Below are positions 7,177 through 14,338 of a stretch of 64,000 bases of DNA, piece by piece (within the stretch, counting starts at the first letter, position 1; every line of letters begins with the position of its first letter). Where the stretch lies: contig NZ_JAHVAO010000001.1 of assembly GCF_019264345.1 (NCBI RefSeq), positions 1 to 64,000 of the forward strand. Direction: 5' to 3'. Source of the stretch: Marinobacter arenosus (GTDB taxonomy: Bacteria > Pseudomonadota > Gammaproteobacteria > Pseudomonadales > Oleiphilaceae). A program made the position numbers and the translations under genes. The notes below the pieces were generated by a model, which ran no database searches, had not been told where the DNA came from, and worked only from the letters and a program-made list of their open reading frames with translations.

Positions 7177-7608
7177 GTGAAAGCCGCGCATATTGCCATC
7201 TTATTTTTGTGCATTTGGGGCTCAAAGGTGCTCGCGTGTGAGAATACTCCCACGGAGTTTGGGATTCCCACCGAGGTTAAATCATGCCAGTCCGAATTTA
7301 GAAAAATGTATGACCGATTGGATGTGTTCCAGTCGAATCTTTCTAATAAAGAACTCGACCTGATTGCGAAGCTGAGTTCTTACCTTGAAAAAGGCGCTGA
7401 CAGAGAGATCGAATGCACTGTCCTCCTGACTGGCTGGCTCCCGGGAGAGCTCTGGAAGGAACAACCGAGCAGTTTCATCATGCTTGAAGGGGATTTTAAT
7501 CGGTATCTCAAAGTTGCTGATCTGGACGTGCCGCAAAGCTTCAAGGACATGTTGTTTGAAACCGCTTCAACGAACTTGGCAAGCTTAAAGAATTTTTTCG
7601 AGAGCTAA
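7177..7608 (+). CDS. Cassette 15 exported hypothetical protein, 143 aa
   Basis: A GTG at 7177 is preceded by ACAAGGACC with good spacing; the frame upstream is attC 14. The N-terminus is a signal peptide: KAAHIAILFLCIWGSKVLAC, with cleavage possible before the Cys at about residue 21. VLAC is a weak lipobox, so a lipoprotein is possible. The mature part is helical and charged, with two further cysteines (KSCQ and IECT). No family is recognised. The stop is followed by about 60 bp before attC 15, a longer tail than in most cassettes of this array. Confidence 0.72.
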   Translation: MKAAHIAILFLCIWGSKVLACENTPTEFGIPTEVKSCQSEFRKMYDRLDVFQSNLSNKELDLIAKLSSYLEKGADREIECTVLLTGWLPGELWKEQPSSFIMLEGDFNRYLKVADLDVPQSFKDMLFETASTNLASLKNFFES

Positions 7609-7667
7609 TCAGCAAAGAACTACAGCCCCGAGAATATAAGATAGGGTCATGTTGAGAGCAGTGTATC

Positions 7668-7752
7668 CATTAACAAATTGTTGTAGCTTGTTCCGGCCTG
7701 CGGCCTCCACCGGACGCCCCTGTCGGGGCGCCGCTAAACAAAAGCGTTAAAT
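7668..7752 (+). repeat. attC site 15
   Basis: The cores are CATTAAC and GTTAAAT, 85 bp overall. The interior holds TTGTTCCGGCCTGCGGCC and GGACGCCCCTGTCGGGGCGCC and is nearly identical to the next site, attC 16. Confidence 0.92.
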
Positions 7753-7756
7753 TGAT

Positions 7757-8113
7757 ATGGAAATTGTCGTCGTCCTTGCAATTATAGGGCTTTTCTATCT
7801 CTGGCCCATGCTGTTGTCAGAACTGCATCTCTATCGATTAGGCCAGTCGTCGGCGATCAAGCTGCGTTTAAAGGTCTACAGCTTGAGCTACGGTGTCTGG
7901 CTAATTTTCGGGGTGTTGTACTTCCTGGCATTGACTCAGCTAAATTCTGACGCAACGCAGTATGCAGCGACCTGCGAAATAAACGAGAGCGGCTGCAACC
8001 GCGCTTACCTTGTGACAGTCGAACGAATTGACGAGTGGGGTTCCTTTATCTTGCATCCCGTTTCAGCACTTTTCGCATGGCTCCTGCTCCAGTGGTACGC
8101 CAAGAAAATTTAA
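7757..8113 (+). CDS. Cassette 16 small integral membrane protein, 118 aa
   Basis: The ATG at 7757 sits 5 bp past the R' core. Three hydrophobic segments are visible: residues 2-20, about 45-63 and about 95-113. The loop between the second and third contains a cysteine pair (ATCEINESGCN) that could form a disulfide outside the cytoplasm. No family is recognised. The stop overlaps attC 16. Because attC 15 and attC 16 are almost identical, this gene lies between two directly repeated sites. Confidence 0.72.
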   Translation: MEIVVVLAIIGLFYLWPMLLSELHLYRLGQSSAIKLRLKVYSLSYGVWLIFGVLYFLALTQLNSDATQYAATCEINESGCNRAYLVTVERIDEWGSFILHPVSALFAWLLLQWYAKKI

Positions 8114-8192
8114 CAAGTTGTTGTAGTTTGTTCCGGCCTGCGGCCTCCACCGGACGCCCCTATCGGGGCGCCGCTAAACAAAAGCGTTATGT
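8108..8192 (+). repeat. attC site 16
   Basis: The cores are ATTTAAC and GTTATGT, 85 bp overall. Apart from the cores it differs from attC 15 at only a couple of bases (TTGTAGTTTG versus TTGTAGCTTG, and CCTATCGG versus CCTGTCGG). Confidence 0.92.
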
Positions 8193-8204
8193 GTGCTGTT
8201 AACC

Positions 8205-8594
8205 ATGGAAAATTGGAAGCAAGCGGCAATCAAATTTTTCCCTGATATTGAGGCGGATTTGTTAGCCGTTGAGTCCCCATCGGAGCTTTGGATTGAAATC
8301 GAGTTTTGGTTTTTCAAAGCCGTGGAGCGAGGAGACTCCGAGTTTCAGCAGAGAGTGATTGGCTTTCTGAATTACTGTACGAGCGGCGTACTCGGTGACA
8401 AAAGCTCCCAAATTCAGCAAGCTGTCTACTGCGGAATCTTAGAGAACATCGGCCGCAACAAGAGGTGTTGGCCTTATTTGGGTGAGTGGTTTGATAGAGC
8501 TTCTTTTGACCAGTATCGGGGTTCTCTAATCTACAGCCTTACTGACTGGCAAGCTCAGGAATTAACCGACGCGTATGAGTCTGGTCGCACATAA
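8205..8594 (+). CDS. Cassette 17 hypothetical protein, 129 aa
   Basis: The ATG at 8205 gives MENWKQAAIKFFPDIE; a GTG four codons earlier touches the attC core. The protein is helical and acidic, with an IEIEFWFFKAVERGD block near residue 30 and paired cysteines at about residues 60 and 75. No signal peptide or membrane segment is seen. I do not recognise the family with confidence. The helical repeat-like layout with an acidic surface is common in small immunity or adaptor proteins, but there is no direct evidence. Confidence 0.7.
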   Translation: MENWKQAAIKFFPDIEADLLAVESPSELWIEIEFWFFKAVERGDSEFQQRVIGFLNYCTSGVLGDKSSQIQQAVYCGILENIGRNKRCWPYLGEWFDRASFDQYRGSLIYSLTDWQAQELTDAYESGRT

Positions 8595-8687
8595 CAAGGC
8601 CATCAAATTCGTTACGGCCACAAAAGACGTGGCCTCCACCGGACTGCCTTCGCGCTGCTTCGGCAGCCGTTTATGGCGGCGTTATGT
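8589..8687 (+). repeat. attC site 17
   Basis: The cores are ACATAAC and GTTATGT, 99 bp overall. It carries GTTACGGCCAC, GTGGCCTCCACCGGAC and GGCAGCC arms. It is the close relative of the degenerate attC 18. Confidence 0.9.
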
Positions 8688-8710
8688 CATTGGTGTAAGG
8701 ATGTCGTTTA

Positions 8711-9211
8711 ATGCGGAATGTTTCTGAGCTTAAGAAGGCTCTTAAGCAAACCAAATTCCCAGAATTCATGGAACGCTTGAGATTTGAGAAGGGGCCCAAT
8801 GGTCTCTGGTTCTATAGGAGCCGGGGCATTCTCATTGATGTGCTCCTTATCCAACCTTTGGCAGGCGGCAATGGAATGCGTCTACACCTCTCGACCACTA
8901 CTCTCGATTTACTTACAGACTTCGATAGGGACAGATTTCCCAGAGGGTTTTACTCTGCCTTTGGCAATGTTTCGCGGTTATTTCTTACTAAAAAAGGAAT
9001 CCGGTTCGCGGGATATGATTGGCCCACCGAGGATGAAGTCCAGGTACGCGAGTCCGTCTTAAAAATCTGTGAATTTGTCCGATCTGATTTAATCCCCTGG
9101 TACAACAATATTCGGACTAGGAAAGATCTCTACGACTCCATCCATGACGACGTTAAATATGATAACGGCTCTTTTTCGGAACACTTGGTAAGGGTTTTAC
9201 TTGTGGAATAG
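8711..9211 (+). CDS. Cassette 18 hypothetical protein, 166 aa
   Basis: The ATG at 8711 is preceded by GTAAGGATG at a good distance; the ATG at 8701 is in another frame. The product begins MRNVSELKKALKQTKFPEF and has strands such as GILIDVLLIQPL and MRLHLSTTTLDLL, then a helical C-terminus with RSDLIPWYNNI. It is soluble with no signal peptide. I do not recognise it. Together with attC 18 it forms a cassette whose recombination cores are both altered, so it may be less mobile than its neighbours. Confidence 0.7.
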   Translation: MRNVSELKKALKQTKFPEFMERLRFEKGPNGLWFYRSRGILIDVLLIQPLAGGNGMRLHLSTTTLDLLTDFDRDRFPRGFYSAFGNVSRLFLTKKGIRFAGYDWPTEDEVQVRESVLKICEFVRSDLIPWYNNIRTRKDLYDSIHDDVKYDNGSFSEHLVRVLLVE

Positions 9212-9310
9212 ACATAATCAGTCGCTCAAATTCGTTACGGCCACGCAAAGCGTGGCCTCCACCGGACAGCCACTGCTTCGCAGTGTCTGTCGTTTAGCTT
9301 GGCATTATGA
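9212..9310 (+). repeat. attC site 18, altered cores
   Basis: The left core reads ACATAAT where AAC is expected, and the right core reads ATTATGA where GTT is expected. The rest of the site (GTTACGGCCAC, GTGGCCTCCACCGGACAGCC) matches attC 17. The two changes are complementary, since AAT pairs with ATT, so the folded stem would stay paired although the conserved AAC/GTT is lost. Confidence 0.8.
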
Positions 9311-9319
9311 GTTTTGGTC

Positions 9320-9556
9320 ATGCCGATAATGTTTCCTGAAACTGGTTGCGATTTTTGTCGAAAGTATTGGACGCATCCATTTCTGGAAAATCGAGACGAG
9401 ATACTGAAGCTACTGGCAGACCCGAACTGGGAGAGACAGGCGAGGCTCTTCCAATGCAACAAGTGTGGTGCCTACTGGGAAAATCCAAATGGGGCATATC
9501 CGGTGGGGCTCACAAAAGAGGAAGTGGAGGAGTTCTATGGGATCAAGAACTCATAA
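9320..9556 (+). CDS. Cassette 19 small zinc-ribbon-like protein, 78 aa
   Basis: The ATG at 9320 is in frame with a TTG two codons earlier. The protein has CDFCRK at residues 10-13 and CNKCGAYW at about residues 45-52: two CxxC pairs, as in a zinc ribbon. Between them is a helical, charged stretch (ENRDEILKLL). The C-terminal part ends EEVEEFYG. Such small zinc-ribbon proteins bind metal and often nucleic acid or protein partners; the role here is unknown. The stop overlaps attC 19. Confidence 0.75.
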   Translation: MPIMFPETGCDFCRKYWTHPFLENRDEILKLLADPNWERQARLFQCNKCGAYWENPNGAYPVGLTKEEVEEFYGIKNS

Positions 9557-9634
9557 CAAGGCGCTGTTGTCGCCGCTATCGCGGCTGGGACGGCTTACGC
9601 TACGCTCCAGTCGCCCCAAAGCTTGGCGTTAGGT
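9551..9634 (+). repeat. attC site 19
   Basis: The cores are TCATAAC and GTTAGGT, 84 bp overall. The interior has CGCCGCTATCGCGGCTGGGACGG and an inner GCTTACGCTACGCTCCAG arm, a layout not shared with the neighbouring sites. Confidence 0.88.
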
Positions 9635-9640
9635 GAATAC

Positions 9641-10000
9641 ATGGATCAGTCCAGGCCAAAGGGAGTGCAAAGGCTTTTCGCAGCGTTCGTACTGATTACG
9701 ATCACAGAAACCATGGTTCTCTTGGCAGCTGAGCCGCTGGCAACGGCATTTTTGGCTTTCGTCTTGCGCTTTGCCTGCTTGTTGCCCTTCGTTGGCCTCT
9801 ATTTTGGCTCTTGCAGGGCGTTGTGGCTGGCAGTAGTACTAGCAATATCTTTTGGTTTGGCTTGCTGGGTTGCCTTGCTCTCTTCAGATTTGAGGTTCCC
9901 GGAAAGCCTCTTTGTTCTCGTTTGGGCGCTGTTCCTCTCGGGTGCCGCCGCATATTTGATAAGCGTTAAAAATCATGAGTTCTACCAGGCAGCCACCTAA
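9641..10000 (+). CDS. Cassette 20 small integral membrane protein, 119 aa
   Basis: The ATG at 9641 lies just past the attC core; the in-frame upstream part is site sequence. Four hydrophobic segments are predicted by eye: about residues 11-30, 34-52, 57-76 and 84-104, joined by very short loops. The N-terminus is basic (DQSRPKGVQR) and so probably cytoplasmic. The compact four-helix plan resembles small drug- or ion-transporter-sized proteins, but no family motif is visible. The stop overlaps attC 20. Confidence 0.72.
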   Translation: MDQSRPKGVQRLFAAFVLITITETMVLLAAEPLATAFLAFVLRFACLLPFVGLYFGSCRALWLAVVLAISFGLACWVALLSSDLRFPESLFVLVWALFLSGAAAYLISVKNHEFYQAAT

Positions 10001-10081
10001 CCAGTGTATTAAGTCTGTTCCGGCCCGATTGGGCCGCCACCGGACGCCCTATTCGGGCGCCGCTTATGCAAAGCGTTAATT
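9995..10081 (+). repeat. attC site 20
   Basis: The cores are ACCTAAC and GTTAATT, 87 bp overall. It carries TTCCGGCCCGATTGGGCCGCC, ACCGGACGCCC and GGGCGCCGC, the long-class pattern. Confidence 0.92.
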
Positions 10082-10084
10082 GCT

Positions 10085-10657
10085 ATGAGTATCGAGATAG
10101 AACAGTCGAATGAAGACACCGCTTTCATAAAGCGAAAGAAAGCTTCAGTCTCTAAAAAATATGCGCCTACTCGCTCAAAATCTATCGAAGAGGCGAATGA
10201 GTTGGCAGTTTATCTTTTTGCGCTAGGCAGGCTTGACGAGGCAGAAGTCCTTCTAAAGAGCTATAGCGAGAAATCTCCTTTCGTACATCCAAGATATGAG
10301 CGCTGGGACGCTGCATGTTATGCGATGTTGTTGCAAGCACATATTATGAAGCTTGTAGGCAATAATAGGGAGTTTGAAAGGCTGGTTGGAAAATCCTGCA
10401 ACGACCTATTTAATCCAAACCACTGGTTTAAGAACGATGATTTTGATGAGTTCGCTGACTCAGTTAGAGCCGGAGTTGATGTCTTCGATGGAGTAACGAA
10501 GTCAGAGAAGCTTTTGGCAAGGGCAGAAGGTATCTTGGCACTGTTAAACGCGATCTACATTTGGCCTAATAAATTTGAAAGCTTTAAAGCTAGAAAATCT
10601 GAACTAGAACAATTGCTCACCGAAGAAATCGATAGATTGGCGGAGCTGTTGAGCTAA
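10085..10657 (+). CDS. Cassette 21 helical hypothetical protein, 190 aa
   Basis: The ATG at 10085 is the first after attC 20. The N-terminal 35 residues are basic and low in structure (KRKKASVSKKYAPTRSKS). The remainder is helical: EEANELAVYLFALGRLDEAEVLL near residues 37-59 has the spacing of a tetratricopeptide-type helix pair, followed by other amphipathic helices to the C-terminus. A TPR-like scaffold is a reasonable inference, but only one repeat is visible. No signal peptide or membrane segment is seen. Confidence 0.7.
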   Translation: MSIEIEQSNEDTAFIKRKKASVSKKYAPTRSKSIEEANELAVYLFALGRLDEAEVLLKSYSEKSPFVHPRYERWDAACYAMLLQAHIMKLVGNNREFERLVGKSCNDLFNPNHWFKNDDFDEFADSVRAGVDVFDGVTKSEKLLARAEGILALLNAIYIWPNKFESFKARKSELEQLLTEEIDRLAELLS

Positions 10658-10663
10658 TTCAGC

Positions 10664-10727
10664 AATTAACAAGGCGTGTAAGAGGGACAAAGTGCTACGC
10701 ACTCCGCCCCTTCACTTGGCGTTATGT
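10664..10727 (+). repeat. attC site 21
   Basis: The cores are AATTAAC and GTTATGT, 64 bp overall. The arms GAGGGACAAAGTGC and GCACTCCGCCCC surround a TACG loop. It is one of the short sites. Confidence 0.88.
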
Positions 10728-10739
10728 GTAGATAAAATT

Positions 10740-11120
10740 ATGAGGCAAATTAAAGTCAAAATTTTGCCCGGCATGGGTAGCGCCGACGGAAAGTGGGAAA
10801 TCGTTAATTTCGACGATTTCCTCGTACACTATTCCCCGCGTCTGGCAATGTCTGTCTCATTCATTAAACAGTTCCCACCTCTTCATATTTTGAACGAGGA
10901 GCTGCTTTCAGGCGGCACGGATCAAGGAATGAGCGGTGGTTGCTACTGGAAGCCTTTCGAACTGACTGAACAAGAGTACGAAGATATTCGAGAAGAAATG
11001 CTCAGATCACCTTCACACGATCTTGAGTATGACCCTGGTCTGGAGGATCGCAAAACCATCAATAAATGGTGTGGTGCCGTGCTATCTCGTCACAACCCAA
11101 GGAACCGGAGTGCCACATAA
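10740..11120 (+). CDS. Cassette 22 hypothetical protein, 126 aa
   Basis: The ATG at 10740 lies past the attC core and the upstream in-frame codons are site sequence. The product begins MRQIKVKILPGMGSADGKWE and reads NFDDFLVHYSP, then GGTDQGMSGGCYWKPF near the middle and an acidic helical C-terminus. It is soluble, with no signal peptide. I do not recognise it. The Gly-rich central segment with an adjacent Cys could be a turn or active-site loop, but I cannot tell which. The last residues are encoded by attC 22. Confidence 0.7.
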   Translation: MRQIKVKILPGMGSADGKWEIVNFDDFLVHYSPRLAMSVSFIKQFPPLHILNEELLSGGTDQGMSGGCYWKPFELTEQEYEDIREEMLRSPSHDLEYDPGLEDRKTINKWCGAVLSRHNPRNRSAT

Positions 11121-11204
11121 CCAAGCAGTCAACCGGGAGCCAAAAGCGTGGCGCTTTTGGTTCCCTCCGCTGTCACTCCGGCGCCGGTTACCCCAGCGTT
11201 AGGC
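11115..11204 (+). repeat. attC site 22
   Basis: The cores are ACATAAC and GTTAGGC, 90 bp overall. A strong inner hairpin (CCAAAAGCG and CGCTTTTGG) lies in the left half. This precedes the only clearly metabolic cassette gene of the array. Confidence 0.9.
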
Positions 11205-11243
11205 GGCATTTAGACACTGTTGTGGAACCACAGGGAGGTTGCC

Positions 11244-12125
11244 ATGAGTGAAATCAATGCGCATGTGCCCGAGACGGGCTCACTTCAACCGCTCGTCGAA
11301 CCGGAATGGCTGGAAAAACACCTAGACGACCCTGACCTACGCATCGTGGATGCAACGGTGCAAGTCAAGCTCTGGCCATTTCCGCATATCAGAAGCGGTA
11401 GGCGTGGGTTTAAGCGGCGCCACATCCCGGGCGCAACATTTGCAGACCTCCTGAAAATATCGGATCCCCAGAGGCCTTCTTACACGTTCACGATGCCAAC
11501 CGCGGAACGGTTTGCCGACTGCATGGGCCAACTGGGCATCGGGAACGGCACACGTGTCGTGCTTTACGATGGACGGGAGAACATGTGGGCCGCGCGATTG
11601 TGGTGGATGCTTCGCACGTTCGGCTTCGACGACGCGGCGGTTCTTAACGGCGGGTGGACGGCCTGGCGGCTTGAAGATCGTCCGGTCTCCTCGAAACCTT
11701 GCGCGTATCCGGCTGCCACGTTCACCCCGCATGTCCGGCCGGAGCTCATCGTTGGCAAAGAGGCGGTGCTGACCGCAATTGAGGACTCGACAACGTGCAT
11801 CGTGAATGCGCTGGGCCGCCGCCAGCATCGAGGTGAACGTAAAGAATATGGGGGACGAGGGCATATTCCAGGCGCAAAAAACGTGACGGCATGGGAAATC
11901 CTCGACCGGAAAACGATGCGTTATCGTCCGGCCGAAGAGCTGCGTGAGCTGTTTCGCCCAATGTTGGAGGCCGAGCGGGTTATTACCTACTGTGGTGGTG
12001 GCATTGCCTCCTCGAGCGATGCGTTTATCCTCCACTTGCTGGGGCATCCGAACGTGGCCGTTTACGATGGGGGGCTGATCGAGTGGTCGGCGGATCGCAG
12101 CTTACCCCTTGAACTCGGAGAATGA
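11244..12125 (+). CDS. Cassette 23 two-domain sulfurtransferase (rhodanese/3-mercaptopyruvate type), 293 aa
   Basis: Two rhodanese domains occur in tandem, as in thiosulfate and 3-mercaptopyruvate sulfurtransferases, which move sulfur from a donor to a thiophilic acceptor in the cytoplasm. The first domain (about residues 25-145) has HIPGA and ends AAVLNGGWTAW, but no active Cys. The second (about 165-290) has RGHIPGAKN and the active loop CGGGIASS with Cys near residue 250. The CGGGIAS loop differs from classic CRKGVT or CGSGVTA loops, so donor preference is open. The ATG at 11244 follows a strong GGGAGG ribosome site. The gene is clearly more GC-rich than most cassettes and carries its own ribosome site, so it was probably captured from a different background. 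Confidence 0.9.
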   Translation: MSEINAHVPETGSLQPLVEPEWLEKHLDDPDLRIVDATVQVKLWPFPHIRSGRRGFKRRHIPGATFADLLKISDPQRPSYTFTMPTAERFADCMGQLGIGNGTRVVLYDGRENMWAARLWWMLRTFGFDDAAVLNGGWTAWRLEDRPVSSKPCAYPAATFTPHVRPELIVGKEAVLTAIEDSTTCIVNALGRRQHRGERKEYGGRGHIPGAKNVTAWEILDRKTMRYRPAEELRELFRPMLEAERVITYCGGGIASSSDAFILHLLGHPNVAVYDGGLIEWSADRSLPLELGE

Positions 12126-12141
12126 GGATTACAGGTACGTC

Positions 12142-12212
12142 GCCTAACACGGCGCTTCACGGGACGTCAATTCCGCTGCGCTCCATTGCCGCCGTTGAGC
12201 TTTGGCGTAAGT
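12142..12212 (+). repeat. attC site 23, last and degenerate
   Basis: The left core is a perfect GCCTAAC, and the interior (ACGGGACGTCAATTCCGCTG) matches the attC 4/9/12 lineage. The right core reads GTAAGTG where GTTAAGTG is expected, as if one T was lost. This is the last attC of the main array. Confidence 0.8.
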
Positions 12213-12228
12213 GTCAAAGGACTGATCG

Positions 12229-12597
12229 ATGAAAGGTGAATGTCTCTGCGGAAACGTGAAGTTCGAAATTGAAGAGGAGATTCGCAACCTCTATCAATGT
12301 CACTGTTCATTGTGTCGCAAAGCCACCGGAGCAGCCGCTAATGCTGCCACTTTTGTGCAGGGTAGCCAAGGAGGGAGCAGTATGCGAATACGGAGTTGTG
12401 CGGCAGAGGATATTGAGCAAGCTGCTCTTATTTTCTGTCGGGCTTACGCTGCAGAGCCATACAACGAATTCTGGGAACTAAGCGGTGCTTCCCGCTTAGC
12501 TCGGTTATTGGTCCAAAGCGTAAACGGTGGTGCAGGCGATGGAGCTCGGTCGGTTGCTTACAAGGCTTCTGGCCCAGCTGAATGGCTATTTGGGTAG
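12229..12597 (+). pseudogene. Chimeric frame: GFA-family N-terminus joined to a GNAT N-terminus
   Basis: Residues 1-43 are the start of a GFA-type (glutathione-dependent formaldehyde-activating-like) protein, with zinc ligands in CLCGN and CHCSLCRK. Homology ends at about residue 43, where the central GFA fold should begin. From residue 52 the frame reads MRIRSCAAEDIEQAALIFCRAYAAEPYNEFW, the usual start of a GNAT acetyltransferase, with its own strong ribosome site (AAGGAGG) before the ATG at 12382. After about 50 more residues GNAT similarity also ends. Neither domain is complete, so this is most likely a scar joining two truncated genes at the right border of the array. A functional small fusion protein is possible but less likely. 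Confidence 0.7.
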
Positions 12598-12669
12598 CCG
12601 AACGTGAGGAGAGCCCGATTGGACCGGCATCGCAAAGTGTGAACTGAGCAATAGGGAAAAGGGGAGCTC

Positions 12670-12696
12670 GCCAGGCAGAGCAGTGCTCCACCTGGC
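12670..12696 (-). terminator. Candidate terminator of the NhaC-type gene
   Basis: On the minus strand this reads GCCAGG-tg-GAGCA-c-TGCTC-tg-CCTGGC, an almost perfect hairpin starting about 15 bp past the stop codon. Only a short T run (CCCCTTTT) follows, so termination strength is uncertain. Confidence 0.55.
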
Positions 12697-12710
12697 AAAG
12701 GGGCTAGTGA

Positions 12711-14237
12711 TCAGGAGACCGCGTAGCCAAGGACAATCAGAGAGATAAACGCCAGTGCCGCGCCGATCAGCGCGTACGGGATCTGGGTCAGGGCGTGCTG
12801 CATCGGGGTACAGCCGGAACCGGTAGACGACAGAACCGTTGAGTCACTGAAGAAGCAAGCATGGCTACCGAACGCAGAGGCTGAAAGCAGGGCGCCTACG
12901 GTCAGCGGCATGGATACGTCCATTGCTATCGCCATCGGGATTACGATGGGCAGGGATACCACGAACACACCCCAGCTTGAACCGGTGGCAAATACCACAG
13001 CAGCCATGGTGACGAACACCAGCGCTGGCATCAGCTCCGGAGACAGGTAAGGGGTAATGGTTTCGATGATGTAGGTGGTCATGCCCAGCTGGTCATTGAT
13101 TTCCTTGATCATGAAACCGGCGGCAACCACGGCGATCGGATGCAGCATCACCTTGAAACCGTCCAGCATCGCATCGGCCAGCTGACCGAAGCTCATCAGT
13201 CGCTGGCAGAAATACAGCACCATGGTGAAACCAGAAGCCACCAGTGCGCCCAGAAGCAGGTCAATTTCATAGTAGATGCTGGCTGAAACCAGTACCGCCA
13301 TCGGCAAGATGAAGTTCATCATGCCAACCATTATCGGCGGGCACTTTACATTCGACGTGTCAAAACCAATAGACTCGACGCCGTCAGGAACCGGCTGGCC
13401 TTTTTGAGCCCTCAGTTCCGCTTCTTTCATAGCGCCCAGGTCTTTGAGCTTGCCGGAGGCAACCAGCAGCACCACAATCAGCGCGGCCCAGCCATACGCC
13501 ATGTACGGGATGGACTCGATGTACAGGGACATTCCCTGGCCTTCAGCAACCGCTCCGTTTTCCTCGAGCAGGGCACCGAAGTAAACAGCCCAGGTGGACA
13601 GCGGAACAAGGATGCAAACCGGGGCCGCCGTAGAATCAACCAGGAACGCCAGCTTCTCGCGGGAGATGCGAAAGCGGTCGGTCAGGTTCTTCATGGAAGC
13701 AGACACCGCCAGGGAGTTCAGATAGTCATCAATGAACACTGCCAGGCCGAGGAAGGACGTCGTCAGCATGGTGCCGCGCTTGGTTCTCACCCGCTTGGCC
13801 AGGAACTCACCAAAACTGAGTACGCTGCCGCCACGCTCCAGGATGTTGATCAAACCGCCCATCATGCCGCAAACCAACACAATCCAGGCAATGGTCTCGT
13901 TCTGAACCACGCCCATGGACAGGTCGCCAAGGCTGGTGATCAGGGTGGTCGGCTCAAGCAGGAGCAGGCCGGCAATGATGCCGGCAAAAATCGATTCGAG
14001 CGGCTTTTTGGTCTTGATCGCCACCAACACGATCAACAAAGAAGGCAACAGGCTTACAAACCCATAGGATTGCCCATCGGTATACTGCGAGGAGAGGTAA
14101 GCGAACCCTGCCATGATGGCGCCGTACACGGCAATGGAGAAAAGAGGGCCCCGTTCTCTGGTTTCCCGAGCCTGATCTTCCATAGAAGGGTAGTCACCCA
14201 TTGTTTGCGAAGTGTCATGTGTCATTATCGTACCCAT
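12711..14237 (-). CDS. NhaC-family Na+/H+ antiporter-like transporter, 508 aa
   Basis: This is a polytopic inner-membrane protein with about a dozen hydrophobic segments between residues 33 and 505 and a soluble N-terminal 30 residues. It has family signatures such as FIDDYLNSLAV near residue 170, DSTAAPVCILVPLSTW near 200 and FGSHACFFSDSTVLSSTGSGC near 460, as in NhaC-type antiporters and related organic-substrate carriers. Its place at the end of a putrescine/GABA cluster, with no PuuP-type permease in the window, suggests a role in uptake or exchange of an amine or GABA. That role is inference. The start is uncertain: an in-frame ATG at 14225 is an alternative and neither has a clear ribosome site. 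Transcription is probably separate from puuB, because about 100 bp lie between them. Confidence 0.85.
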   Translation of the reverse strand: MGTIMTHDTSQTMGDYPSMEDQARETRERGPLFSIAVYGAIMAGFAYLSSQYTDGQSYGFVSLLPSLLIVLVAIKTKKPLESIFAGIIAGLLLLEPTTLITSLGDLSMGVVQNETIAWIVLVCGMMGGLINILERGGSVLSFGEFLAKRVRTKRGTMLTTSFLGLAVFIDDYLNSLAVSASMKNLTDRFRISREKLAFLVDSTAAPVCILVPLSTWAVYFGALLEENGAVAEGQGMSLYIESIPYMAYGWAALIVVLLVASGKLKDLGAMKEAELRAQKGQPVPDGVESIGFDTSNVKCPPIMVGMMNFILPMAVLVSASIYYEIDLLLGALVASGFTMVLYFCQRLMSFGQLADAMLDGFKVMLHPIAVVAAGFMIKEINDQLGMTTYIIETITPYLSPELMPALVFVTMAAVVFATGSSWGVFVVSLPIVIPMAIAMDVSMPLTVGALLSASAFGSHACFFSDSTVLSSTGSGCTPMQHALTQIPYALIGAALAFISLIVLGYAVS

Positions 14238-14338
14238 CGTCTACTTTTTTTTTGGAATTGCGGCGATTTCTCGCCGCGGTAACTACAGGTCATTGTTGTG
14301 CAGCAGGCTCTTTGCGGCCTGTCTCTTACTTAACTTGC

